Shown here one piece after another: positions 9,260 through 19,404 of a stretch of 64,000 nt of DNA (its first letter is position 1; each line of letters begins with the position of its first letter). A program made the translations under genes and the position numbers. Below the pieces are notes generated by a model. The model saw only the letters and a list, made by a program, of their open reading frames with translations. It was not told the origin of the DNA and did no database searches. This DNA comes from Zygnema cylindricum (lineage: Eukaryota > Streptophyta > Zygnematophyceae > Zygnematales > Zygnemataceae): NCBI GenBank assembly GCA_037447655.1, contig JBBHKE010000268.1, positions 1 through 64,000 on the forward strand, written 5' to 3'.

Positions 9260-11511
9260 GTTTTACATGAAGGCATATTTAGGATATTGGTCGCTACATC
9301 GTGAATTAATTAGGTTCCCTCTCGCTAACATTAATTAGGTTCCCCTTTTTTTCGCCTTCTGACCACAAAATACCATTTTTAATACTAATTGATTTTTTCT
9401 TACAACCAACTTTTTAGCGGTTAAGAATTGTCCACTTCATTCGTATTGGAAAATAGAATAACTTATACTAAAAAAGTTGTCATACTAATTGATTCTTAAC
9501 GTTTTGGACATTTAGAATGATCCGTAACTTATGGACCCTCGGTTCAAAATTGTTTTCCGATTAAATTAAGTCCTTTATTTTTCAAATGAAGAAAAGAGAA
9601 AGATATATATATATATATATATATATGGGGTGAGAGAGAGAGGAAAAAAAGAGAGGAAGAGAGGAGGAGGGCGTAGGGGAGGAGGGGGAGGGGGGGAGGG
9701 AAGGAGTGGGGGAGGGGGAGGGGAGGAGGGAGAGAGAGGAGAGAGGAGGGAGGGAGGAGGAGGGCTTTTTGAGGTTGTTTACTCTGGCTGACACTAAAAA
9801 ATTTCGCCATCTGAACACTTGTTTTGATTTTTTTCACAAATTGAACTTTTCCCAAAAATATTTATTTTACTTTTCAAAAAGTAGGGGGAGGGAGGGAGGG
9901 AGGAGGGGGGAGGGAGGGAGGGATTTTTTTTTTTTTTTTTGAGCCTTGTTTACTTCTGGCTGACACTAAAAAATTTCGGCCATCTGAACCACTTGTTTTG
10001 ATTTTTTTCACAAATTGAACTTTTCCCAAAAATATTTATTTTACTTTTCAAAAAGTAATTAACTTAAAGTTGAATGTAACACTAAAGCAGTCATCATATT
10101 AATTATGTCTTAACGCTTTGGACCAGAAATATAATTATTAGCGCTAAAACAGTTTTTTTGCTAATTATTTCTTAACACTAATATCCATTCATGATAAACA
10201 CCTCCATTGCTATTAGAGTTAGTGCACCATTAGCTTTAACACTTTATTAAAGTTAACTATATTAAAATTAACTACCCTAAATTATGTTGTGCAACCTGGC
10301 TCATTATGAGCCACTCAACTAACCAGTGGTGTTAACAAATAATTTATTATTTTGGGTCAAAAAAATCCGCTCTAATTCAAGTGGTTAACTCTAATAGCGG
10401 TGTGCAGTGTAATCATGTCCAAAATATCCTACAAAACTGAATTCGTAACATGTGAACTGAATTTGTAACATGTGACATGCCAAGAATTCTTTTTGAGTCT
10501 AAGTATGATCCATTGTTTTGTTACCACTTCTCTTGAATCGGATCATTTAAAAAAAACAATTCATATTGTTGCCTTTTTCTTGTATCTGTTTGTGATATGC
10601 ATTCTTCATACAATATTGTATGAGTTAATGGCAAAAGAAATGGCTGTTGAGGTTTCTGATAATCTAAGCATCAGTTAACAGTCTTCTATCCTTGTTTGCG
10701 TGGTTGTATGGATTATTAATTACTAAATGGATTGTGTTTAAGATTTAAAATCGATACTTATATCAATTATGTTTAAATCGTGTTTAATTTGTGACTTGGA
10801 CTTTTGATGCTTTTAGTTTGAAACTTGAATGTAGATTATACATAGTAGAAATTTTGTTTTGAGGTGTAATCGCACTGTTAAAGGAAATAACACATAATAA
10901 TGTTCACGCCAGCACTTTGAAGAAGAAATAAATGAAAAACAAAGGTAAAGAAAATGGAACGATTACATGATGATGTCGGTTGTGTTTAAATGTTGTATGC
11001 TATTTGTATGATCTTATTGTTCTTTGTTTACGGTGTTGTATAGTTAGTAAGTTTTAAAATGATAATGAAATACACCATTTTTCGCCATTGGAGTTAATGA
11101 ATGATGACCGTTAACACGTTAATATAGTTAACCACATTAAATTATGTTTTGCAAAGTAGCTCACTGTGGGTCACAAAACCAAATGGTGTAAAATTAAATG
11201 GTCTTATTCACACTAATTTATGATTTCAGGTCGAAAAAACGCTCACGCGAGTTAGAGTGATTGACTCTAATAGTGATTGCCATTGAAGTTGTTATATTGA
11301 CTCTAAAGTGGTACTTTTCTTTTTGTCGTTTTGTTTTTTGGTGATGTAGGGAGCTCAACGTAAGGCACTCGATGTCTTGAACTACATCGGTCTCTCCGAT
11401 ACCGTATTGAAAAAAATAAATCGTAGGCAATGGACGGATAGGATCGTTTCCTATGGTGGAATGATTTTGGTACTTGTGGTAGTTTTCACCGTATGGAGGT
11501 TAACGCATTAG
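4932..11511 (+). CDS. MEMB: membrin (Golgi Qb-SNARE, GOSR2/MEMB type), three exons
   Basis: The coding exons are 4932-5212, 8054-8327 and 11350-11511, and together encode 238 residues. All introns have GT-AG ends and the joins keep frame (phase 2, then phase 0). The product looks like plant membrins (MEMB11/MEMB12), tail-anchored Qb-SNAREs that act with Golgi and ER syntaxins in vesicle fusion between ER and Golgi. An N-terminal helical region covers about residues 1-120. The SNARE helix ends in MAEQRELLKGAQRKALDVLN, and Q180 is the likely zero-layer glutamine. A hydrophobic anchor lies at about 217-234 with only four residues after it. The family is usually about 220-240 residues, so the protein is complete. 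It has no in-frame lesion, which makes it probably functional. The gene is stretched to 6.6 kb by repeat-filled introns. The start is the first Met of a Met-Met pair; 4935 is equally possible. Confidence 0.93.
5213..5669. repeat. 450-bp polypurine tract starting at the intron 1 donor
   Basis: The intron opens with GTAAGGAGAAGGAGAGAG and then stays almost purely A/G for about 450 bases, in GGAGAGAAGGA and GAAGGAAAGAGAG units. Purine-rich GAA/GGA repeats are known splicing enhancer-type motifs and can form triplex DNA; neither role is shown here. The Glu/Arg-rich frames are not genes. Confidence 0.92.
5687..5760 (+). repeat. TTAGGTTGTGGTTTTT tandem repeat
   Basis: Three to four copies of a 16-17-base unit TTTAGGTTRTGGTTTTTTT lie inside intron 1, directly after the polypurine tract. 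More loosely related GGGTTTTTAG words follow to about 6030. Confidence 0.75.
6271..6450. mobile_element. decayed MITE copy in membrin intron 1
   Basis: The left end CACTGCCCATCGCCATTAGTGTT and right end AAGCGATGGGCGG...GACGGTG resemble the Stowaway-like family ends. The internal ATAGTGTGTATAACACTATTTAAG also matches the family. The right end is disturbed by a small GGGCGGT duplication. Confidence 0.5.
6793..6999. mobile_element. TA-flanked MITE, copy 2 (membrin intron 1)
   Basis: CACCGTGAATCGCTATTAGCG at the left and CTAATAGCGATTCACGGTG at the right are perfect or near-perfect inverted repeats. TA flanks lie at 6791-6792 and 7000-7001. It is about 207 bp long and has no ORF. Confidence 0.8.
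7023..7217. mobile_element. TA-flanked MITE, copy 3 (membrin intron 1)
   Basis: CACCGTTCATCGCTATTAG at the left pairs with CTAATAGGGATGAAAGGTG at the right, with TA outside both. It begins only about 20 bp after copy 2, so two copies stand almost end to end. Confidence 0.75.
7613..7811. mobile_element. TA-flanked MITE, copy 4 (membrin intron 1)
   Basis: CACCTTGAATCGTTATTAGCG at the left and GCTAATAACGATTCACGGTG at the right, flanked by TA at 7611-7612 and 7812-7813. Length about 199 bp. It ends about 240 bp before the intron 1 acceptor. Confidence 0.8.
7902..8069 (+). repeat. repeated splice-acceptor unit before exon 2
   Basis: The string GGTTGTTTCTAGAAAAATTGAAGT, which holds the true acceptor and the first 15 or so bases of exon 2 (8042-8069), also occurs at 7903-7926 and, with one extra A, at 7984-8008. 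A weaker version (GGTTGTATCTTAAAAAATTGAGGT) is at 7952-7975. The last copy is used because only it reads on into the conserved EEAEALRQGL sequence. Confidence 0.85.
8054..8327 (+). CDS. MEMB: membrin exon 2
   Basis: Completes Arg94 and encodes residues 95-185. It covers the second helix (KIEVIAEEAEALRQGLDKYL), the conserved AKERAELLGRQ stretch and the first half of the SNARE helix ending in AEQRELLK. The acceptor is TTTCTAG| and the donor is AAAG|GTAAGA. The join to exon 1 restores the Arg-Lys pair found in plant homologues. Confidence 0.93.
8440..8505. repeat. AAAAAACCCC short repeats
   Basis: Several CTAAAAAACCCC/CCAAAAAACC units near the start of intron 2. No further meaning seen. Confidence 0.6.
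8598..8660. repeat. polypurine (GGGAGA)n tract in intron 2
   Basis: About 60 bases of GAGGGAGAGGGAGAAGG-type sequence, the same kind as at 2478 and 5213. Confidence 0.85.
9210..9256. repeat. (AT)n microsatellite
   Basis: An uninterrupted run of alternating A and T of about 46 bases inside intron 2. A shorter (AT)n run is at 9604-9626. Confidence 0.95.
9630..10060. repeat. polypurine tract plus 115-bp unit, tandemly duplicated
   Basis: A GA-rich tract (9630-9765) is followed by a block that begins near GAGGTTGTTTACTCTGGCTG (9771) and ends at CAAAAAGTA (9883). A second purine tract (9884-9923), a T run and the same block again (9941-10058) follow. The blocks are nearly identical apart from single-base indels. 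The unit of purine tract plus block thus occurs twice, about 175 bp apart. Confidence 0.85.
10199..10412. mobile_element. decayed MITE copy 5 (membrin intron 2)
   Basis: CACCTCCATTGCTATTAGAGTTAG at the left and TAACTCTAATAGCGGTGTGCAGTG at the right are imperfect inverted repeats. The interior (GCAACCTGGCTCATTATGAGCCAC) matches other family members. Confidence 0.6.
11073..11291. mobile_element. decayed MITE copy 6, close to the exon 3 acceptor
   Basis: It begins TACACCATTTTTCGCCATTGGAGTTA and ends GACTCTAATAGTGATTGCCATTG, with family-typical interior (GCTCACTGTGGGTCAC). It ends about 60 bp upstream of membrin exon 3, so it may contribute to the branch-point region of intron 2. Confidence 0.6.
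11350..11511 (+). CDS. MEMB: membrin exon 3 with SNARE end and membrane anchor
   Basis: Encodes residues 186-238. It begins GAQRKALDVLNYIGLSDTVL, the strongly conserved end of the membrin SNARE motif, and ends with a hydrophobic stretch (MILVLVVVFTVW) and RLTH before a TAG stop. The acceptor is GGTGATGTAG|. The phase 0 join follows codon 185. Confidence 0.93.
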   Translation, partial: GAQRKALDVLNYIGLSDTVLKKINRRQWTDRIVSYGGMILVLVVVFTVWRLTH

Positions 11512-11945
11512 TCCGGAGAGAGACAAAACAAATGTAAAAACTATGCGGAAAATAATTTCAGGCAATTAAATTCGGTGTCGTGGTATTTTTGGTAGGCTGT
11601 AGTCATTATCGAAGCTCTACCATGAGGATGAGGATGAGGAGAGAGAGGAGGAGGAGGATTGGAGGGAAGAATTGTACATATTGGAAAAAAGTTGAAAGGG
11701 GAACAATACGGGAGAGGCAATCCAATCATTGTAAGGAGACGATCGGTTTCGTTTATAAAAAAAAGTTGTATTTTATGCTTGATTCGAGTTTCGACGATTT
11801 TTGTGTATAGATTTTGTAATATTTGAATGAGTTTACTGTTTTTGTAATGGGTTATGAGACTGCCAATGATAGAGGAGCTCTAAATTTCTCTGTAATGTAT
11901 GATTACTCTTTTTAAACTTTCATAATAAAAGACCAAAGCATAATT
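11512..11945 (+). other. probable membrin 3' UTR
   Basis: No coding sequence follows the stop. A canonical AATAAA lies at 11925-11930 in a T/A-rich context, a plausible polyadenylation signal about 415 bases after the stop. The transcript end cannot be read from sequence alone. Confidence 0.4.
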
Positions 11946-12166
11946 TCAGTTATGAATGACTAAAACATTATTGTATGACTTTTCATTCAAAGATCAGTTT
12001 CAGTTATGCGTGACTAAAACATTATTCCGGTTAAACATGACTGTAATATTATTTCAGCTATGAATGACTATAACATCATTTCATATATACGTGACTTGAT
12101 TTTATTTCATTATACGAGACCAGACATTCTTTCATTTATGCATGACTACTACATTATTTCAGTTTT
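11943..12166 (+). repeat. degenerate ATTTCAGTTATGAATGACT tandem repeat
   Basis: About six or seven imperfect units of 30-40 bases, each with a core like TTTCAGTTATGAATGACTAAAACATTA, run through this stretch. They are diverged from one another. Confidence 0.75.
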
Positions 12167-13246
12167 GAATTCACTATACCAATTTTTTGGGACAACACAT
12201 GTGACAACCGTAGTATTGGATCACTATTCGTTAATAATAATAAGCATCATTTAAACTTTGGATTGTAAACTATCTGCTAGGGTAATTCCGCTCATAAATG
12301 TTGTACACTCGTTTTTTTAGGGTAAATTGTATCATTCGTAGGATCGTTAAAACTACATTTACACATTACCCTCAACATTAGCCGAAATCTCTTCAATGTT
12401 TATACCATACGAGCATCGTCATAGTGGTCAATACAACACCTTTACACAAACCTCGATAAGAAACTGAAATATGTAGGTTAAATATGCAAAATATTGTGGA
12501 AACGTTATATCTACAGGTTTTTCGTGCATTATACGCATATTTTATGGGTTAACCGCATACAAGGCTTCAACATATTTTTTCACATTTTCACTATGGTCAA
12601 GTGGGCAAAAGAAGTCGTGTATGTTTTTAATTTATTTTACCTATGTACAATTAAGGTGAAACACACATAATTGTCCACAAAACACTTAACCACACTTTTT
12701 TGTACTTAAACAATGGACTTCAATAATGTTCACACAAAATATTGCAAATGATCATTAAGATTCCAAAATAAATCTTCATACTTATAACATCCATTGAAAC
12801 AAAAACCAGTAATAAAACGATATTTTGTACTAATACATCATTTGGAAGATGAGCACTATTCTCCCCCCTCAAGATGATTTCCACGCTTTTCCTAATATAT
12901 ACTTTGAATAAGTTGTGAGAAACTCATTCCTTAAAAAAACACATATTCTCAACAACACCTTGCCACTAACATAAAGAACGTTTACTTCAAAACCAATCAT
13001 GGACTTTACACAGCAATGGGTGAATCTGGTTTAGACATATTTCTTTAAAAAGGACATTAATACCTTCAAATTCAAGATTTTTAACCACTTCAACGAGTAA
13101 GCCAATTATTTACTTAACTAACTCAAATTTCACCGTCAACTAGACATTTCCACAAAACCCTAGAACTGCGAAACATTGTGCACCCGTTTGTACAAACCAA
13201 ACCATCATGAAATAACGACAAAATCACCAACGGAGTCCTCCGAATC
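12167..13246. other. no recognisable gene; intergenic between convergent genes
   Basis: AT-rich sequence with only short frames. It separates the 3' ends of membrin and the dehydrogenase, and should hold the dehydrogenase 3' UTR (minus strand) next to 13246. Confidence 0.5.
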
Positions 13247-13505
13247 CTATGGGTGCAGTTGCGTTATTGAAAGTCCTCCATCCACTGTTAAATTGACCCC
13301 GGTCATGTACGCCCCGGCGTCACTTGCGAGCAACAACATTGGTCCGTCGAGATCTTTTTCTATGTTACCGATTCTCCGTAACGGAGTCTTTGTGTTGTAG
13401 AAATCGGTGACGTGATCAACCATCATTTGCGTCATTCCCGTCACAAAGAAACCCGGAGACAACGAGTTGACTCGAATTTTGAGTGGCCCGAGTTCCAAGG
13501 CGAGA
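13247..13505 (-). CDS. last exon of a short-chain dehydrogenase/reductase (SDR)
   Basis: The minus strand encodes about 86 residues that end a classical SDR. It reads LGPLKIRVNSLSPGFF (the conserved N-x-x-x-PG after the catalytic Tyr/Lys), then PLRRIG and LLASDAGAYMTGVNLTVDGG, a typical C-terminal signature, and a TAG stop. The exon starts after acceptor TTTATTTACAG|, with one base completing a split codon. The catalytic S-Y-K and the N-terminal TGxxxGIG must lie in upstream exons at higher coordinates. I did not find them in this window before the transposon cluster. SDRs are NAD(P)-dependent oxidoreductases; the closest look is to 3-oxoacyl-ACP reductase or polyol/xylulose reductase-like members, but the substrate cannot be named. 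The gene could be functional with long introns, or a fragment. Confidence 0.8.
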
Positions 13506-13665
13506 CTGTAAATAAAAAGATTAAAAATTAGAAAAAAAAAGAAAAGTCTTTATTGCAAAAATTGCGATGGCAAAACCATCTGTGTACAAAAGGGGTAAAA
13601 CTGAAAAAAACATTTTGAGTCACAAAAAAGTAATTTACGCCTAAATACTGAAAACTCTATAATAG

Positions 13666-13812
13666 TGGCGTTCCATTCTATAATAGTGGAGAGTATTGGT
13701 AAGCTTCTTTGTAATGTTCTTTGCGTATAAAAACAAAATAGGCGGTACAGTTTGGTATGGATAGGCGTGGATTTATGTAAACTACCCCATTTTTTGTTTG
13801 ATGGAACGCCTT
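13666..13812. mobile_element. short E-family MITE
   Basis: The ends GGCGTTCCATTC and TTGATGGAACGCC are inverted repeats. The right half (AGTATTGGTAAG..., GTATAAAAACAAAATAGG..., GTAAACTACCCCA) matches the 3' part of the larger E elements at 20-26 kb. It lies in the upstream intron of the SDR gene, if that intron extends this far. Confidence 0.65.
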
Positions 13813-14556
13813 TATAATAGCATGTACGTCAATTTGGTAACTTTTCAATTAACGTTAACTTTAAAAATCTGATCGCCGTATGGAAATTCCACATCCCTTT
13901 TCCTTTGTTCGATGTGCAAGGCTGGTTGATAATGTCGATACTGAACATCATCGGGCGTAAAAAACAAAAAAAAAGTCATATACGAAAATCTCACACGTAA
14001 ATTAGCGAAAATATCAATAGTCACAATAACTCCCCACTCTTTGAAAGAAATGACAGTTAACATTAAATGAAACTACATTAAATTAAACTTAATACACAAT
14101 AAATAGAACAAACTCTTGTATCTTTTTTTTGTATGTGCATTGGGTTACTTTGAAAACGTGTACGTTAAATCTTCAATATAACACAAACTTCGTAAAGATA
14201 CGATTACATGAGGAGGCGCCCTTAACTCTACCAGCCACAGGCATTGTGCCGCGGTTCAAATTAAAAAATATATATCTATATATATATTTTAGCCCCGTAC
14301 TGTTCACGTATTATACGCCTACCTTGTCCTACAATAAAATCATAGTTGTTCACTTCGGTTAGTGTGAACGATTCAATCGCGACGAATTATACGTAACGAA
14401 CGCATTGAACGTTTTGAAAAAATCGTAAAAATCGTTAATAAATTTTCGTCCGTATAAATCCGTACATGTAAACAAAAATGAATTTTACATATACCGCAGT
14501 TTATGCATTTTCCGTACAATTCTTGTCTCTTTTCGTCATAGTCCGTACATTTTCGG
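13813..14556. other. no supported gene
   Basis: AT-rich. A minus-strand frame at 13845-13949 could be a short exon, but no family is recognised. A TATATA run covers 14270-14290. A possible tRNA-like GGTAGAG word occurs on the minus strand near 14225, without a matching B box. Confidence 0.35.
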
Positions 14557-15347
14557 TGGTGTTGGGTATCGGGTATATTCATATCGCGATAATTTTGATA
14601 TATCAAATATCGATCGAGCAGAATCCTCGATATATCGTACCGGGACCAACATAAATTATCGCGATATATATTATTTTTTAAAATTTAATATTTTATATTT
14701 GTATATAATATGTTATTTTAGCGAAAAGACAAATCGTCTGATACACCACGTACGACGTGATTTCGTTCCGTGACTTAAAGGTAGACGTCGCAAAATGTAA
14801 CCGACAAAAAAATACTAAGTTTGTAATTCATATAATTACTTATTTGGGGTACAGTTACATCGGGAGGTCTGTGTAATAGTACGGACAGCATAAATTATGT
14901 ATTACAGAGGCCTCGGTTGCATCGCGTATCGTATGTAAACAAGTTTTTACATACGTCTTTTGATTTGAGTGGTTCATTGTAAGTTGACAATCAAATCTCT
15001 AAAATCGTCAAAGATTTGAAAACCGACCATTTTCGTATGGAAACCCGTACTTGCGTATTATGTACGTGTACTTCGCATGTGTAACGCGTCGATGAACCTC
15101 ATATATCTCCTTCACTCTGTTGACTTTTGGAAAAAACTGTATTTCTTTTCGGCAAAGATTTTATGGTCAGGCACGTGACTTTGGAGACCTGTGATTTTTA
15201 TTTTTTATTTTTTTTTATGCCTCAATATATCGGCGAAATATTGCGATATTTTGATTTTCGATTTATCGAAGCGACATATCGATTATCGGATACCTGAAAT
15301 TCGATATATATCGAATATCGGCAAAAGGTCCTCGATACCCAACAATA
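14557..15347. mobile_element. hAT-like element, second copy
   Basis: The left end GTGTTGGGTATCGGGTAT and right end CTCGATACCCAACAATA are inverted repeats of the same type as at 3154-4088 (TGTTG[T/G]GTATCG). The interior is again rich in TATCG/CGATATAT words and has no transposase ORF. I could not find a clean 8-bp target duplication. Confidence 0.6.
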
Positions 15348-16357
15348 ATTTTGAGTACAATTCCGTTCGTTTCTCGTAAAATTAATGTTCAGTTTACCGG
15401 ACAGAAAGTACTACGAAGTGCAACTTATCTTTTCGTCAAAGTCCGTACCTTTCCGCACAAAACCGTACCTTTACTGTAAAATATTGTACAGTTTCCGTAA
15501 ATTGGCCGTTAGTTTACCGGCCAGAAAGTACATCGCGATTTTTTGCGATTTTTTCAACAGTCACGAATTATACGTAGCAATCGGGAAAAAGGAAAAAATC
15601 GCACGATTTGAACAACAGCGAATAAAATATTTGTTATATTTTCTATTTTTCTGTATGACTTTTTGACGTTTATTTGCATTTTGTCTATTTGACATATTGT
15701 GTACTTTCCCGTAAGCTGCAGCACTGGACAAGTGTTACTTCCTGCTATTATGGAAGGTAGGTGTTGTGGTAAAAGGATTGACTTAATACATAATAAGGGT
15801 CAATTTCCGTCCGGATACGTCTGTCATAGTACGGACAGTTTTATTGGCTGTGATATTTAGGACGAGTTGCGATCGGGTACAGTACCTCCGGCAAAGACTT
15901 GATTCTGGCTGATTCGTGTCCATTCTGTCGGAAGGCACATGGCATTTGCACGTGTGAAAGAATGTTGTACACGAATTTAAATTATCCAGGTGTAGCGATT
16001 TTACACGTTTATAGTTGACTGGCGACCTTACCGAGGCGGGTTGCAATCTGCAGAGCTGGATGGAGCGATGAGTACCAAAATATAATCTAACGGTCAATGA
16101 TTGCGCCCAGACCCTTGGAGAATCCTGGTCGGATATTTTATAATTTGTTTAAAAAAAAAAGTATGGCGTCACTTTTTCTCTGATGAACAATTGCCCTAAA
16201 ACCATAGATGTTTCATTCGTTAAAATATTGAAAATTTTACGATTATGCGTTATTTGTAGGGTTTTTCGGAATGTATATGTACGGACGTACGGAAAGTACG
16301 AGTGTAAATTACACGGACAGGCGGTATGTACGGAATTTTTATAAAAAAAATATACGT
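15348..16357. other. no recognisable gene
   Basis: AT-rich sequence with many CCGTAC/GTACGG words and a poly-A run at 16150-16160. Words such as ACGAATTATACGTA at about 15564 recur from 14383, suggesting old repeats. No coding signal. Confidence 0.4.
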
Positions 16358-16845
16358 TTCACAGCGAATCGTAATTAGAGTTCTGTACGCTAATTCCGTC
16401 ACCCCAAATTTTTACTCTATCACTATAAATAGAGTACATTATTCTAAATTATTCTTTACGTTATTTAAGGTACTTTTTGAATGAGCGTCAGTTCCGTTTT
16501 AAATAGTGTGGCGTACGGTCAATGTCTGACGGTTCAAAATTGTACTGTATTGAGTAAAAAATTACAAATAATGATTTAGTACAGGCAGTTTTCATGTAAC
16601 TGTGTTTTAACAAACAGCGTAATGAAAACGTCATAATGACGTGAAACTGTACGGTTTGTCAGATTCTGTATATGTTCTTAATTTACAGTGGATATTTTCA
16701 GCGCCCAAATTTATGCCCTAATTAGAGTAAAATTCCTTTTTGAAAAAGTTCGATCACACAAATTACTAAACTAGAGTTCATAACTCTATTATTTTTTTCT
16801 ATTTTTACTCTAATTTTATCTCTACTCTAATTACGATTCGTGGTT
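16358..16845. mobile_element. longer MITE of the CGAATCG-ATTAG type
   Basis: CACAGCGAATCGTAATTAGAG at the left and CTCTAATTACGATTCGTGG at the right form an inverted repeat of about 20 bp, related to the TA-flanked MITE ends. The length is about 488 bp, about twice that of the others. Confidence 0.55.
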
Positions 16846-16956
16846 GACTTCATTTCAGCGGTATGTACGGATATACTTTAATCATTTAAGATGTCGTAAT
16901 GTATTTTATTCTGATTTTTTTTTTTTTAAGTTTTTCGTGTTTTTATTATATGATAA

Positions 16957-18274
16957 GGGTGCGTCTCTATGTACTTCAAACTTAGAGATTTTTTTTTGTT
17001 TTTTAGCGCAGATCCGGCGGACCCGGATTTCGGGTGTCCTTATGTGTACCAAACGAAATTGTCACTTAGGGCGTGACGATTGTATACGTCGACAATGCCC
17101 GTGACGGCTGTCAACGTCTACAATCTGTGATGACCCACGTCATTTTTTGTAACTGCTTGTGACGTCGTGTGTTTTTTCGTGACATTGTAGACCTACACCG
17201 CGCATCGTTATTAGTGTCAAAGTTTAAATAGTGTGGAAGTAAATATACCGTCATTGACGCTATTTAATATTTTTTTTATTTTTTTTAAAAAGGTGTATTC
17301 TAATTTCGGCGTTTATGCTAATTTGGGAACAGCAAAAATGGAATATTCGTTGTACGATTATATACATTAATATATGTATCCGTACAAAATATTAAAAATC
17401 GTACGCCGTCGTGAAATTTAAATATCCGTACATGTAAGACTAATTTACGTGTCAGAACAATCCCGTTGTTTTAGCGCACGATTCCATGCGTGCGCGTCTG
17501 ATTTAACTCGTTTTTTGTAAATTTTTCACTTGAAAAGGTACATTTGTGTACGGTCTGACATCGACCGTACACCACACTATTTATATATTATTGTAATTCG
17601 TCTTTTACGCTATTTTGTACGGTACCTTAATTAACGTCAAGGAAAAATTAAAATCATGTATCCTATTTGAGGAAAAAAATCAAAATTTTAAGAACCCAAA
17701 TTAGTGTCGTTGACACTAATAACGATGCGCGGTGTACCGCGCTCCAGCCTGTGCCGTTTCACGGTTGAAGAAGATGCGTTTTGACTTTGCGTCTATTGTC
17801 GGCTCGACGTGAAATGGCATCGGAACCTTGAGACTCCTGCAAAAAAAAATCCGTACCGGATCGAAACAGACAAAACAAAACAAACTGTGTACTTCTCTTT
17901 GTCGTATTAAACAAAAACGGACAAAACATAGCGAATCGTCTACACTTCCACGTCGCTTGAAATCGTTTGATTTTTTTGAACAAAACATTACACGTGCGAA
18001 TACGTGTTCCTATTTGTTTATAGAAAATCCTTAATTTTAAAACACATCGGCCCTGTATTTTAAAGATAAGGTTGAAGATGACGTTTTTTGTCGTCGAAGT
18101 GGGTCGAAGAACACAAGACGACAAGATGTAGTACAATTGAAATTCGATGATGACGCAAAATGTACTTTTTTTTTTTTCTATTTTATTGTACGGTTGAAAC
18201 TTACGCGGTACGGCTCTAAGTTTTACAGGATAACGACAGAAAAAACCCTTACTTAAGCACACAGAGACGCACCC
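16957..18274. mobile_element. A-family TIR element, copy A1 (PIF/Harbinger-like)
   Basis: The left end GGGTGCGTCTCTATGTACTT and right end AAGCACACAGAGACGCACCC are inverted repeats. TAA stands outside both ends (16954-16956 and 18275-18277), which fits the 3-bp TWA target duplication of PIF/Harbinger. No transposase is visible. A MITE (17193-17736) is inserted in it, as shown by comparison with copy A2. Confidence 0.7.
17193..17736. mobile_element. TA-type MITE nested in A1
   Basis: CTACACCGCGCATCGTTATTAGTGTC and GACACTAATAACGATGCGCGGTGTA are a perfect inverted repeat of about 25 bp. It interrupts A1 sequence that is continuous in A2. Length about 544 bp, with internal TTAAATAGTGT-type family words. 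Confidence 0.75.
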
Positions 18275-18277
18275 TAA

Positions 18278-19404
18278 GTCAAAGTAGGTCAACGCATTTT
18301 AAAAAATGTGAAATTTTGAATAATGCGTATCTGCGTTCTTTTTCAAAATACTTTTCCGTGCGCATAGTACGAATGAAACATCTATGCCTAAAACTAAGAA
18401 AATCACTCTGGGTCAACGATCTTTTTTGATAAAACAGACAAATCGCTCGCAGTCAACGAATTGCGACGAAACCTAGCGACTTTGCGTTTAATTTTGTAAA
18501 CTTATTTGTCGTGTTGTTCTCTCAATTTATGGATTTCTGTCGTCTCTCTTAATTTTGTCAGAATAGATGACACAAACTGGGAATCTATGGGAGGTAAGAC
18601 AAGGTGTCAGAGCCACACGAAACCCAGCATCTCTGACCGTCGATCTCACCTCTGGATTACGGAATGTGGTTACTTGTGCTGTCCGTACGTCGATGGCTCG
18701 GGGGGCCACAATCTGGTTCAAACTTCAAAGATGCAACAGACCTACAGTACAGTCTGACGGTAACAAAGTACAGAGATTTTCGGATACGCGATCAGCGTAC
18801 GAAACACTTTCCATAGAAGCCGAGATCTTCCGTTCCAGTGTTCCCATGCAGAGAGATAAGGGATCCGCGCGGAAGATTCCTCCCGGAGGAGAAATAGTAA
18901 TTGTGGTTTGGTTCTCGGTTCCCCAGCGTAGTACAGTACTGTACAGTATTGTACTGTATTGTACTGTTCTGTACTGTACTGTAGTGCCTTCTACAATGAA
19001 GAAACCGACAAGCTTGCGCCACTAAAAGCTGACCGCGTGTGAAGCGGCAAAAAAACAGAGACCACTCTTCTATTTTTTTTTTTCGTTGCATGAAAGTACA
19101 TGGTGTGTTTCGGACATCTGACACTCGGGTTGGTACGGCTTTCAATATGCGGAATTTGCCGTTCGTCGCACACTGACAAGGCTCGTCAATATGCGAAATC
19201 CCACACTGACAAGGCTCGTCAATATGCGAAATCCCACACTGACAAGATACCTTCAGGCTTCAGGGTATCGAGTGAGCCGAAATCCCCTGTCCCAAACTGT
19301 GCTATCGTGTTCAAACGATGTCTTGATATGTTTTTTTTACCCTGGGTCTGTTCGCTGACTTTTTTTTTGTTGCCCAGCTATTTAAAAGCCGATTTTACTA
19401 CTTA
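18278..19404. other. spacer between A1 and E1, no recognisable gene
   Basis: Contains a frame of 152 codons at 18567-19025, repeated identically in the duplicate. It has no recognisable domain, is overlapped by other frames, and ends in a GTAC palindrome, so I do not call it a gene. A 61-base self-complementary run of TACAGTACTGTACAGTATTG-type words covers 18930-18985. Confidence 0.5.
19169..19250 (+). repeat. 33-bp tandem repeat, 2.5 units (copy also at 23320-23401)
   Basis: The unit begins CACACTGACAAGGCTCGTC and continues AATATGCGAAATCC. Two full units and a partial third follow each other exactly. The duplicate segment carries the same array. Confidence 0.9.

Noticed and set aside
13845-14063. 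Minus-strand frame whose C-terminal part (YRHYQPALHIEQRKRDVEF...) looks protein-like, behind a possible acceptor TTCAG
   Set aside because: No family recognised, very short after the acceptor, and in a TE-rich stretch. It ends with its own stop, so it cannot be an upstream SDR exon.
18567-19025. 152-codon open frame, identical in the duplicate at 22718-23176
   Set aside because: Identity only reflects the segmental duplication. The frame overlaps other open frames, ends in a GTAC palindrome and has no recognisable domain.
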